The translations under genes were made by a program, and so were the position numbers. Positions 1 through 10,500 of a stretch of 64,000 nucleotides of DNA are shown here, in pieces (position 1 is the first letter of the stretch; every line of letters starts with the position of its first letter). The notes under the pieces were generated by a model. It searched no databases and was not told where the DNA came from. It was given only the letters and a program-made list of their open reading frames with translations. Source of the DNA: Nicotiana tabacum (lineage: Eukaryota; Streptophyta; Magnoliopsida; Solanales; Solanaceae); contig NC_134102.1 of NCBI RefSeq assembly GCF_000715075.1, positions 49,671,348 to 49,735,347 of the forward strand. The letters are read 5' to 3'.

Positions 1-619
1 TTCCTAAATATTAGAAAAATCTATATCTATTATATTAAAAGCACGAAGGCTCTTAGCGAAATGTCGTTCGCCTCCCCCCCTTTAAAAATAGAGTTCACAT
101 TGAACAAAATAGTCATTTGACTATTTTCCTAATATTTAAAAATATTTATTTAGTTAATTTTCTAATATTTAGGAATAGTCAATTAATTATTTTCCTAATA
201 TTTAGAGCTTTAATATTTGAATTTCCTTCCATTTTAGGACTTCAATGATGTTCGATTCACACTAGGAAAGCTTAAATCTTAGAGAATTAATTTAATTTTC
301 CAATTCCTTCATTAGGAAAGTTTAGTTCTTTTCAATTCCTTCACTAACAAAGTTTCGTATGATTTTCAATTCCCTCAGTTGGAAAGTTTCGTTCTTTTTC
401 AAACCCTTAAAAATATACTTTAAATAGTAATTTAGTTATTTCCTAGTTTTATAGACTTTAAAATTAGCTAAAATTTTGATTATTAAATCTTTCCTTGTTT
501 AAAATATGTATCTCTTTATATAATGATAATATATGCACTAAATCTCCTTTTATAAATTACTTATATTTATTTCTCTAATAATTAAAAATATTTATTTAAT
601 AAATTTCCTAATATTTAGG
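1..619. repeat. AT-rich Helitron-like flank
   Basis: Very AT-rich DNA with no coding signal. Around positions 27-75 it holds the block TATATTAAAAGCACGAAGG followed by CTCTTAGCGAAATGTCGTTC. The same block recurs near 14811, 15297, 41191, 41586 and 42170, and at 41185 it is the 5' end of a complete Helitron. The segment ends at the target duplication TTAGG (615-619) of the next element and resumes at 13567. I read it as the left part of an old non-autonomous Helitron-like repeat split by that element; its own 3' end is not certain. Confidence 0.55.
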
Positions 620-1295
620 TGTCACGACCCAAAATCCATTAAAGGTCGTGATGGCGCCGGACACCGCTGTCAGGCAAGCCAACACTAAATACTTAATTTG
701 GTTCTCGTTTTAATATTTTGAAATCATATTTTTCCTTCCATTAAGCAGTAGAAGATGAAATTTACAGAGTAAAAAACAATATCTTTAACAAATTTCAATA
801 CAAAATAACTCATAATCACCCCAAAATCCGGTGTCACAAGTGCATAAGCATCAACTAGGAATGTAAAATAAAATACAATATCTATCTGGAATACAAACTT
901 GGACACGGAAAATATAAATACTCTGAAGGAGACTCTGCCGGCTGCGGGTCGTAATGTGGAATGCAGCTCATGTAAGTCCCCGTATGCATACACGCCTCTG
1001 CTCTCTCAAGGCCACTAGTCACATATGTACCTGCACAAAAATAACGTGCAACAAGTATAGCATGAGTACGTAAGCAACGTGCATCCAGTAAGTATCTAGC
1101 CTAACCCCAGAGAAGTAGTGACGAAGGGTCGACATCGACACTTACTAGTGGTCCAATAACATAAGGTACAGTAAAGAGGTAGCAAGTATGAGGCAGAGTA
1201 AATAAGTGAAATAAACAAGTACAAAACACGTGATACAAATCCCCCTATTTCCGAGGAACTCAAGCTCTTCATTAGAAATTCCCTCCTTAACCGGA

Positions 1296-1297
<2 letters not shown>

Positions 1298-1364
<67 letters not shown>

Positions 1365-1373
1365 TATATATAT
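1298..1373. repeat. (TA)n microsatellite
   Basis: A nearly pure TA run with one interruption, absent at the matching point (about 11180) of the paired LTR. It therefore expanded in this copy only. Confidence 0.95.
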
Positions 1374-1469
1374 CTCATAAAGTAGCTTACCATAATTCAA
1401 ATCTAGGAATTCACTGATACACTGGCTTCTTTTCAAGTCTTACACACGATTTTATGGGGATATGATATA

Positions 1470-1690
1470 GGAAATGCCGAGGCGTACGGCCCGATCCAAT
1501 ATAATAATAAAACTATGCACTGCCGAGGATCGAACGGCCCGAACCATATGTTAAATCAATTAACCTACCGAGGCGAACGGCTCGCTCCCATGAGAGTGTG
1601 GTACATAAATCCTACCGAGGCGAATGGCCCGATCCCATAAGAAGTGAAATACATAATCCTGCCGAGGCGAACGGCCCAATCCCATTAGAA
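1470..1690 (-). repeat. GGATCGGGCCGTTCGCCTCGG minisatellite in the LTR
   Basis: About five diverged copies of a motif reading GATCGGGCCGTTCGCCTCGG on the minus strand, separated by 25-40 bp AT-rich spacers. The same array lies at 11300-11515 in the paired LTR. Related two- or three-copy versions lie at 17716-17835, 21270-21375, 24225-24335, 32435-32540 and 40240-40350, always in the same part of the LTR. Confidence 0.75.
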
Positions 1691-2018
1691 TAAGAAGCTT
1701 TGATGGGTCCTTGACCCCACTCACGAATAAACGTTAGAATAATAAGCTTTGATGGGTCCTTGACCCTACTCATGAATAAACGTGTGAGTTGTAATTTATT
1801 TAATGAAAACGTTTCAATAAAATATATATACTGGAGCCATGCCGTAAGAGGAGGAATATTATCTGATGGCTAATCGTGAACCCGTGAAGTCTCTACAATA
1901 GCAAGTCTAGTCTCAAATAGAATGTAAAACAGGGGAATCAATAAGCGAGAGACTACTCAAATAGTACAACTATAGCATGATGTGAACCTAAGTCTACTCG
2001 GACAATAACATGAATGTA

Positions 2019-2056
2019 GCTACGTACGGGCTCTCGTCACCTCGCGCGTACGTAGT
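2019..2056 (-). promoter_or_regulatory. Conserved LTR stem-loop (GAGGTGACGAG-type loop)
   Basis: On the plus strand GCTACGTACG (2019-2028) pairs with CGTACGTAGT (2047-2056). Read on the sense (minus) strand the loop carries GAGGTGACGAG. This is one of several copies in different LTR families (17470, 20977, 24603, 32805, 39950, 63929). The role is unknown. Confidence 0.6.
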
Positions 2057-2636
2057 CCCCACAACAAGTAGCACACCTCAACATATCACCTAGGGGTAAT
2101 TTCCCCCTCACAGAGTTAGACAGGAGACTTACCTCGCTCCGAGATTCCATAACCGGCTCCAAAGCCTCTCTAACACCTCAAACCGATGCCCGTCGCTCCA
2201 AACTAGTCAATTAAGATGCAACCCAATCAAAATGTACTCTAATACTCATAATTAATCAATTTATAACAATTTCTAACTCCGCTCAAAAAATCGATAAAGC
2301 AACCCTCGGTCCCACGCGCCCGGATTCCGAAAATGTTCGAAGATAAACACTACCCATAGCATTACGAACTCCAATATATAATTTATTCTCAATTCCATGC
2401 CCAAATATGTGGTCAAAATCCAAAAATACTAATTTTTAGGTTTTTCTTCAAAATCCCAAATTTCAACAAATTTTCATGTCTTAATCCATGTATAAACCTT
2501 GTATTTAACTCACAACTAGAAGAAATCACTTACCTCTTGATGATGATGGAACTCCCTCTCAAAATGCTCTCAAAAATCGCCTAAGTCCAAGTGGGAAATG
2601 AGCTAAGTCTCGGAATAAAAGCCCTTGGCTCCAGTC

Positions 2637-2900
2637 GCAGATGTCGCATTTGCGACAGGGGGGTTCGCAAATGCGACCTTCGTAAATACGAATAAAGCAT
2701 CGCAAATGCGACCCCTGACAGAGTTGGCCTTCATCGCAAATGCGACACAGAGTTCGCAAATGCGAACTCTTCATGCTTTGCAAAAGCGACCATATTGTCG
2801 CAAATGCGATCTATTCCCTCAGCAGCCCAGGTTGACAAATGCGAACACTTCATCGCAAATGCGATGGTCGCATTTGCGACCAAAATATCGCAATTGCGAT
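2637..2900. repeat. Array of short palindromes (TCGCAAATGCGA type)
   Basis: A dozen or so near-copies of TCGCATTTGCGA / TCGCAAATGCGA and decayed versions with irregular spacing. Each unit is itself an inverted repeat. A matching array lies at 12452-12700 in the paired LTR. In sense (minus) orientation it sits just upstream of the TATA-like CTTTTATT (about 2611-2622). The nested solo LTR at 2901 landed inside the last palindrome. Confidence 0.85.
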
Positions 2901-3084
2901 TGTAACACCTCGAAAAATTTCGAAGTACCTAAGTGTAAGGCCTGGTAAAATTTGCAAAGAAAATAATATTTTATGGTGTCGGACTAGGCTTACGTGTTTG
3001 AGGATAATATTTCAAAGCTTACGGCTCGGACTTTTTGGGTTGAACAATGCACAGGAGTAAAGGAAAATTTTTGCCGAAAAAGTA

Positions 3085-3355
3085 TGTTTATGCGGTCCAT
3101 TATGCGACCGCATAATCACTCTGCGGGCCGCATAATGGCCGCAAAAGTGAGCAGGTGAGGGCTATTCTAGAAGCAGCTATGCGGTCGACTATGCGACCGC
3201 ATAACTGTTATGCGGTGCATTATGCGATCGCATAACAGTTATGCGGACTGCATAGTGACCGCATACAGAGGCAGTTCTTTTGGATATTTTGTAACCAATT
3301 ATGCGACCGATATGCGGTCCGCATAACCATTATGCGATCGTATATGCGACCGCAG
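3085..3355. repeat. Array of TATGCGACCGCATA palindromes
   Basis: About ten irregular copies of TATGCGGTCGCATA-like inverted repeats inside the solo LTR, just upstream of a TATA-like TTTTTAAAACCC (about 3385). It is in the same relative position as the unrelated-motif arrays of the other LTR families. Confidence 0.85.
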
Positions 3356-4414
3356 AACCTATTTCGGAGCTCCATTTTTGGATTTTTAAAACCCGACCCT
3401 ATTTCGTTAAATACACTCTTTGGGTCATTTTTGAGCTATTATTTGACATTTTAGAGTGAGAAAGGGTGCCCTAGAGTGAGAAGGTGTTCTCTAAAAAATT
3501 GTTCTTCAATTCTTGCCCATGTTTTGGAAGATTGAGAAGGGAAACTCAGTAGATCTTCATCCTAGAGGTAAGATTCTACACCCTAACCCTCAATTTCAAA
3601 TTTTGTGTAGAAATGGATAATAAGCAAGATAATTTCTGGGTAAGAGGGTTGGTTATTTTACATGCATGTGTTATCAAAGGGTGTAGAAAGATTGTTGAGC
3701 TAAAAATGATAAAGATTGGGTTGTGGGATGATGGAATCCTCCATAAAAGGGACCTTGAAATCTTAATGTACATCTAGTGTTTGATAAAATTCTCAAATGA
3801 GCTAGAACCATGATCATCTTCCTAATTTTGGTTCAATTTATTATATTCCTAAAATAGATTGAAGTTGCTAAGAATTCCGGAACATTTAGAGTGTAAGGAA
3901 GCTCAAGTGAGGTATGTTGGCTAAACTCTTCTCTTAGAATTGAATCCCATAATATTCATGTAAATTATGTAAGTCCCGAGTGATTCATTATGAAATGGGC
4001 TATTTCGAGTAAGATTTGGGTTGAAAGATATATGTTCAACAAGCATCACAAATGCTCTATTCATGTTATGTTACCAATTGAGGATGTGTTAAAATATGGG
4101 CTGTGCATTAATAATGTTTCGACTTTAAGTCAACTTCAAATGAAGGATATTATGCCAAATTTTTGTGAAATATCTCTATGTGCATTAGATTCTAAATTGC
4201 TCACCTATGTACTACACACTTTGATTTGAATTGTGTTTGTTGTTGATGATGAGGATGATATTTGAAATTTATAATGTGAGCACGAAATACTGAATATGGC
4301 CAACGTGCCAAGAATGATCTTATAATTATGGCCACTAGTGCCAATGAAATGAAAAAATGTGAAAGTATTATAAAATGCGATGATTGATATAAAAAGGTTG
4401 ATGTCTCAAATAAG

Positions 4415-4730
4415 ACGGCCTAGCCGATCGGGTCATGATCGGAAACCATGCCGCACACATGGTGGTGATTGTGCTGGAAATTGGTAATGATAGTAATTGT
4501 GGTTGATGTCTCTAATGAGATGGCCTAGCCGATCGGGTCGTGATCGGACTCCGTGTTAAAAATGGTGGTATTGATATTGAGAGTAATTGTGGTTGATGTC
4601 CCTAATGGATGGCCTAGCCGATCGGGTCGTGATCGGACTCCGTACTAAATTTACGGTGGTATTGGTATTTATGGTAATTGTGGTTAATTCTCTAATAAGA
4701 TAGCCTAGCCGATCGGGTCATGATCGGACT
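4415..4730 (+). repeat. Four-copy GCCTAGCCGATCGGGTC repeat
   Basis: The block GGCCTAGCCGATCGGGTC.TGATCGGA recurs at about 4420, 4520, 4610 and 4705, spaced roughly 95-100 bp, in the 3' half of the solo LTR. It is the counterpart of the GGATCGGGCC repeats of the other LTR families; a two-copy version in reverse orientation lies near 47690-47800. Confidence 0.75.
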
Positions 4731-7144
4731 CCGTTCTAAAAGTATGGTGGCATTGGTATTGTGAACACTGGTATTGCGGACAATGGTATATCGATACTAA
4801 AAATCTCCCAATGTGAGATATGGAAATTAATTTGAACACTGTCTTGATCCTAAATTGTGGTTTGATGTTGATTAAGGCTTTCATTGATATTATGATAATC
4901 TTGTTTGTATTAATTGTCATTCTATTAAGAGGGTGTTTAGTTATACATACTAGTACTATTCGACGGTACTAACATCCCTTTTGCCGGGGGCACTGCATCT
5001 TTCAATGGATACAGGTGGTTCCACAGCAGGAGATATTGATCAGTGATAGCAGTGCACCTTTTTTCCAGCTGACTTGGTGAGCCCCACTTTATTCCGGGGT
5101 CATGAATCTTTTGTACTTGTGTATCCTGTTTGAGGTATAGCCGGGGCCTTGTTGCCGGCATTATCATTGTACTCTTCTTTATCTATAGAGGCTCCGTAGA
5201 CATAGTGTGGGTTGTGTATCGGTGCTGGGGAAAGACAAACTATATTATGTTGTGGACGTGTTACTTGTCCATTTGAGACTTTAAAAATGATGAAACTATT
5301 GGAAATGAATTGGTATTGTAGACATGAACACATTTTCGTCTAATTAATGATAATATGTATTATCTCTATTCATGGATGAATTTGGGTAGAATGAAATCTA
5401 ATAGACTTGCTCGGTCGGGTTCACTCGGTTGAGCGTCGGTCGTGCTCCTCGGTTTTGGGGCGTGACAGCGATCATATCAGAACCAACAATCCAACTTCTT
5501 AACAAAACACTTCGAAGCCACTCTAAAACTCACCCGAGCCCCCGGGGCTCCAAACCAAACACCTACACAAGTCTAAAAACATAACACGAACTTGTTCGAG
5601 GCCTCAAATAACATCACACAACGTCGAATTCATGAATCACACCCCATTCCAAGCTTAATGAACTTTAGACTTCAAACTTCTATATTCGATGCCGGAACCT
5701 ATCAAATCACGTCTGATTGACCTCAAATTTTGCACATAAGTCATAATTGACATTACAGACCTACTCCAACTTCCGGAATCAGAATCCGACCCCGATATCA
5801 AAAAGTCCACTCCCGGTCAAACTCCTCAAAAACCTTCAAATTCCAGCTTTCGCCAAATGACCTCAAAATGACCTACGGACCTCCAAGTCCACATTTGGAT
5901 GTGCTCCCAATACCAGAATCACCGTATGGAGCTATTCCCAGGCTCGGAATCCCAAATGGACATCAATAACATTGAAATGCACTTCAACCCAAATTTAGAA
6001 AATTCTTCCAAAATGCCAACTTCGATAATAGGCGCCGAAACGCTCCTGGGTCATCCAAAAGCCGATCCGGACATACGCCCAAGTCCAAAATCATCATACG
6101 AACCTGTTGGAACCTTCCAATCCCGATTCCGAGGTCATTTACTCAAAAATCACACTTTAGTCAATTCTTCCAACTTAAGGCTTCGGAAATTAGAATTTTC
6201 TTTCCAAGTCAACTCTGAACTTCCCGAAATAAAATTCCGACCATGCGTACAAGTCATAATACCTGAAGTGAAGCTGCTCAGGGCCTCAAACTGCCGAACG
6301 ACGCGCTAGGGCTCAAAACGACCGGTCATACGTTTATCCACGAACGTGCTAAGAACTGCTCTGGAGTTGTCTGAAATCGCTGTTTAACACCTCGTGCATC
6401 TACCCGTGCTACTATAACCCAGTTGAGAACATTTGCACGAGCAAACCTAAAAATTCTCCCTTTTTATCTAGTCAAATAAGCCTTAGAGCCAAATTCCAAC
6501 ATCTGAAATCCTCTACCAGGTCTGTTTCCAACATACGAACACCGTATTAATCACTACACGATGAACCAATACATGTTTGCATACCTTTGTGGAATCCACG
6601 CCATGCACCGCATAATTCACATGACCATGATAACATCCCCTGACAACAACAACCGAAATCCCACGAATCCAATGCGCACAACATACCTCATGACCGATAT
6701 AAGTCCTATTCCAACTCTTGCAATGCTGCCACGACAGAGAAGATGTGTAGAACTCATAACCACCTGCCGAATCACAATTTATGGAGTCTCTCCTCCCGAT
6801 AAGAACCATTACCTCATTCTGGACTGAATAACAATATTTACTCTTTAATATGTTTCATATAAATCTGATCGCACTGATCACAGGTCCAATAATCTCGTCT
6901 CACCCAGTACAAGCTGCTCAGGCAATAAGCCACCTCAAGCACTGCCAAAAATCTCGTATGATGCCACAATGTGCCAACAAGCTACAAACTCGACTGTGAT
7001 ACATAAGGAAAAACGAACTCTGGAAAGAACTACTCAACCCACGTAACTAATTAAACAACCAAAAGGATGTTATGAACCTTCCTCAGGAAATGAGAAGCAA
7101 AACACGCAATAATAGATATGGGAAGCTGTACTCAATAACACACT

Positions 7145-7314
7145 GTTGCGGCGTGCAACCTGATCTACACATGATACCGTTGCGGCATGCAACCCGATCC
7201 AACCATGATACCCGTGGCGGTATGCCACCCGATCCAAATAACATATCCGTGGCGGCGTGCCACTCGATCCAACCATATACTCGTGGCAGCGTGCCACCCG
7301 ATCCACACATAATA
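7145..7314 (-). repeat. Five-unit 34 bp tandem repeat
   Basis: Five units of 33-35 bp start at 7145, 7179, 7213, 7248 and 7282. Each has the core GTTGCGGCGTGCAACC or its variant CGTGGCGGCGTGCCAC, followed by CGATCCAACCAT. The core is an imperfect palindrome, and two units differ from the others by paired changes in both arms (GTTGC/GCAAC versus GTGGC/GCCAC). Confidence 0.85.
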
Positions 7315-9989
7315 ATCTAAAGAAAACACACATCGAGCAGTAACGCTTATACCCACGAAATGCCCAAATATCAACCATAAGCACGCCAAATGCATAATAC
7401 AAATCCTGGGGAGACGGGTAGCGTCACGTGCTACAAAACCCAAGCACAACTAAGGTGCGATATATGATTTGCATCTCGAGAGCCATCCTGCTCACATAAT
7501 ACCACAAACCATATGGGACCTCAATACGAGTGCGAATAACAAACCACCTCACAACCCACCTGGTATAATATAGATTACACGGAATAGCTGATGATAGAAA
7601 TAACATCCAAGGCCCGAAGATCCTTCCGAAAACAACGCTATGCTGAGATGAGCACATCCGGCCTGATATAGAGCCCACATTCACATTTAGGTCCATCCAC
7701 GGACCTCAAACCAATTCTGATCATACCATGCTTGGCTAAATAGCCTCTCAAGGACCCACAATGACCTATTCACAACACATACGAATAGCCGTCAAATTCG
7801 GAACAAACTTCCATATTCCACAACCAAATGAACCGAGCGCCTTCGGGCATAAATTCTCATATTAGCGATAGTACCAAATCTCCATACTTGGTTCCAACCT
7901 TTAATCAATCAGGTGACTACATGTCACACTTATGCAATCTTCCTGTGGGGTACGCTCCCACGACCTTCCGCACTAGGTAACAAGTTTTCACATCCATACC
8001 ACCGGCCACACTAATGCTGTAAAGCAAATCAAGAAGCTGCAAATCAGTACACAAAGCCTCTTACACAGGACACCGATCTCAGGTGACGCTAAAGACAGTA
8101 CCAGCTGACTCTAACCATCTGAATTATTCCTTGATCATCCGAGCTCGTGACATTCTTGTCAACACCGAACCGTAACCTTGATCCTCAGCTTCCAATTTCC
8201 CATGCCGCTCATTGCACCTAACATGCCAATACGTGAGAGCACCAGAATTCCATAATTACCCCTGATCCAGTAATAGGATAAACACTTCATCATATAGAAA
8301 CATTTTACTTAGCTCATTTCGGAAGAACCAATGCAACATGCAACCTAATTCTCAAACCACAGAAAATACAACCTCATGTCGTAATCTAAACTGCCATAAC
8401 TCTTCCGGAAATCCCTTTACATAACAAAGCCATACGAGTTGAATACCTCCTAAATCAACCAAGTTGTGGTGGCGGTCAAGCCCAAGTGTACAACCACAAA
8501 CTACATGTATAACTTCACGCTGGGGAAACTGGCCACTGCCATAACCGTGCTGTTTCAACCATTACCAACCGAGCCACTTCTTCTAATTTACTCGGGACTT
8601 GCCCTAGAAATAATAATAGCTCCATTCAAAACATCATGAACCCAAATCCGTACTCATCCTGAGTGACCTTATTTCATGAGACCACGTTGTCTCCAAAATC
8701 CATGAACCATCTCATACCCTTTTTATGCGCATATTCGTATCTTCAACTGGTACAACCATCCTGAAAATCCCTCTATGAATTCGAAGTTATTTTCCCCCAT
8801 TCCTCCAATACCACACCGCAAACCGAAGATAACGTAGAACACTCCAAGCCACTTTTCATAATCCACTTCAAAAGCTCAATACTTAACCATACTACTGGCT
8901 CGAAATTTTTAGATACCACACTTTGAATCTTTGAACCCACTAAAAACATTGTTGAGAGTCACCTACTCTGACTTGTCCCCGAATATAATCAAACTCCAAG
9001 GCCCTACTAGCACATGAACACCATCTCGAAGAAGCAACCGGATGAATTCCTTTCCTTATACATCACATCCACACGAAGCATAGACTCTGAGTCTACCCAA
9101 GACCTGAACATGAACCGATAAGGCCAAAGATAGCACACATTCCTCAAATCCTTTGCTCAAGTTACCACTGATGTTTTCTTTTCTTAGTCGTAATAACCCA
9201 TCAATACACCGATAACCAGAAACCGCACAAGTTGACAACTACGCAATCCAATCATAGAGGGTGAGGCTCTCCCACTTAGCTTGAAGCTATAATTACATAA
9301 CTCTGGGACCCGCCAAGGTTCCTCCTTCCCCATTGACATCAGCTAAAAGTCTAACAATGCATTCCAAACTCGAAGTCATGTTGCATCAAAATAAAATCCA
9401 TGGTCCTAGTCACTGCCCATCACGGTTTCCAAATTGCTCTAAGCTTCCCTCAAGGCGTGTGGCTATCCTACCACAAAACCGATATGCTACTCTGCCACTA
9501 TCCCACTTTGATTAAACCCTCTCCTATTAGAAACTACTCGACTTCTACTTTTCACACTTGACCTCCTAACAATTCAACCACCGTAAGACACTTCCCACAT
9601 GTCCTTCCTCATCCTTCACTGCCCAATTGTTGCTCCAAACCCGAATCCATTTCTGTAACATTCGATCACATGAGTCGCCACCAACTCTAAACCTCTTAGA
9701 AGATCATATTTCTTGAGCCATCAATACTAGAAGTACCAGTTCGATTCCGAAATCGCTACACTCCGTTATCTCTAAAAACCGCATCTCCGGCACCATTTCA
9801 AAACATCCTGTCCCAAAGGAAAATTGAAAAAGACCATAACACCAGCGAACCTTAATGCATTTAACAAGGCGATGACACCACATCACAATTGAGAACTCTA
9901 CCATGCTCGAAAATATCAAGCCTCATTACTCCATCAACCCCAAACTTGAACGTTCATAGTACGATTACCTTTCCTCCGCCGAAAATAAA

Positions 9990-10100
9990 ATACTGAATCT
10001 CTGAATCATGCACTGAGTGAACCTCCTTCCAAGTCATTCACTGCTTCGATGCATAGGCAAGCACCCTACCATTACACATACACTGCACGACAGCAACACA
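9990..10100 (-). pseudogene. Degenerate RNase H trace of gypsy pol
   Basis: On the minus strand one frame reads GRVLAYASKQ, followed after a stop by a shifted VHSVHD. This resembles the gypsy RNase H stretch ([10 protein letters not shown]...VHDLEL) seen in the elements at 36540-36610 and 28300-28370. It is the only pol-like trace I can point to in this interior. It is short and interrupted, so chance cannot be excluded. Confidence 0.4.
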
Positions 10101-10390
10101 CGAATTCGTCATAACAATCAATGCCAACTCTCAAAACCTTAGGTAATACTGATACTGAGCTGAAACGACAAAGCGGCATTCCACAAGGCGACGACAATAG
10201 CCCAAAGCAAATACGTAGGGAGAAAAATTCTGCACCACATCTGTAGTATCATCTAAATTCCTAGATTCCCAATTTATAACAAGCGCTTTACGCCGCGTAA
10301 GATTGAATAGGACGGAAATGAAGGCACAAGCCTAACAGGAAATCAAATCGCACGATGAGGAATCAAGAAGGGAAGTTTTCCTAAAAGCCT

Positions 10391-10441
10391 TGTAGCCTCT
10401 CGAAGATAAGTACAGACGTCTACGTACCGATCCGCAAGACT
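10391..10441 (-). promoter_or_regulatory. Conserved retroelement leader block
   Basis: A 51 bp block about 45 bp downstream (in sense) of the primer site. It is nearly identical to 22147-22197 and to the reverse complement of 31548-31598, and includes GCGGATCGGTACG and TTATCTTCGAGAGGCTA. The three elements have different LTRs, so this block is more conserved than its surroundings. A packaging, dimerisation or translation signal is a possible role (inference). Confidence 0.65.
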
Positions 10442-10485
10442 CTACTAGACTCGATCATGACTCGTGAGACCTAAGTGAACCTAGT

Positions 10486-10497
10486 GCTCTGATACCA
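10486..10497 (-). promoter_or_regulatory. Primer-binding site, tRNA-Met type
   Basis: On the minus strand this reads TGGTATCAGAGC, the standard plant primer site complementary to the 3' end of initiator tRNA-Met. It is separated from the LTR end by a 3 bp spacer ACA, as in the element at 22091. It fixes the sense strand of the element as minus. Confidence 0.9.
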
Positions 10498-10500
10498 TGT

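Larger units (their letters stand above)
2901..5467 (+). mobile_element. Solo LTR, 2.57 kb, nested in the left LTR
   Basis: It starts TGTAACACCTCG and ends GGGGCGTGACA, and is flanked by a perfect duplication GCGAT (2896-2900 and 5468-5472). The paired LTR shows the unoccupied site at about 12698. No interior domain or second LTR is present, so it is a solo LTR left by recombination. Internal signals in order: a palindrome array (3085-3355), AGAGGTAAGATT (about 3562), GAGGTATG (about 3908), and four repeats of GCCTAGCCGATCGGGTC between 4415 and 4725. Relatives, in reverse orientation, lie at 46960-50612 and 61426-62182. Confidence 0.85.
620..6329 (-). repeat. 3' LTR of the LARD-like element (with nested solo LTR)
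   Basis: It starts TGTCACGACCC at 620 and aligns along its length with 10501-13566. The match runs to about 6329 (ACCGGTCA), where the expected tail GGGTCGTTACA seen in the other copy is missing. About 10 bases at the inner edge therefore appear deleted. The nested solo LTR accounts for 2901-5467. On the minus strand the LTR contains a GC-rich palindromic array, two AGGTAAG-type donor motifs (near 2131 and 2530), the GAGGTGACGAG hairpin near 2019-2056, GGATCGGGCC-type repeats (1470-1690) and a TGCAG acceptor motif near 1031. Confidence 0.8.
6330..10485 (-). other. Interior of the LARD-like element, essentially non-coding
   Basis: About 4.15 kb between the LTRs. Both strands have only short reading frames without recognisable domains, apart from an RNase H-like trace at 9990-10100 and a five-unit tandem repeat at 7145-7314. 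Base composition is less AT-rich than the flanking Helitron-like DNA. A highly decayed pol is possible, but the LTRs are far better conserved than any coding. That favours an element that was already non-coding when it inserted. Confidence 0.6.

Noticed and set aside
1145..1393. Minus-strand frame with a Tyr-Ile run and hydrophobic tail
   Set aside because: Crosses the TA run in an LTR; no homologous frame is kept in the paired LTR.
5899..6309. 136-codon plus-strand frame, with a 117-codon match at 13184-13537
   Set aside because: It is kept in both LTR copies only because they are the same LTR; it runs antisense to the element and has no domain.
6513..6827. Cys/His-containing frames in the LARD-like interior
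   Set aside because: No spacing that fits a zinc finger or gag knuckle, and overlapping frames on both strands.
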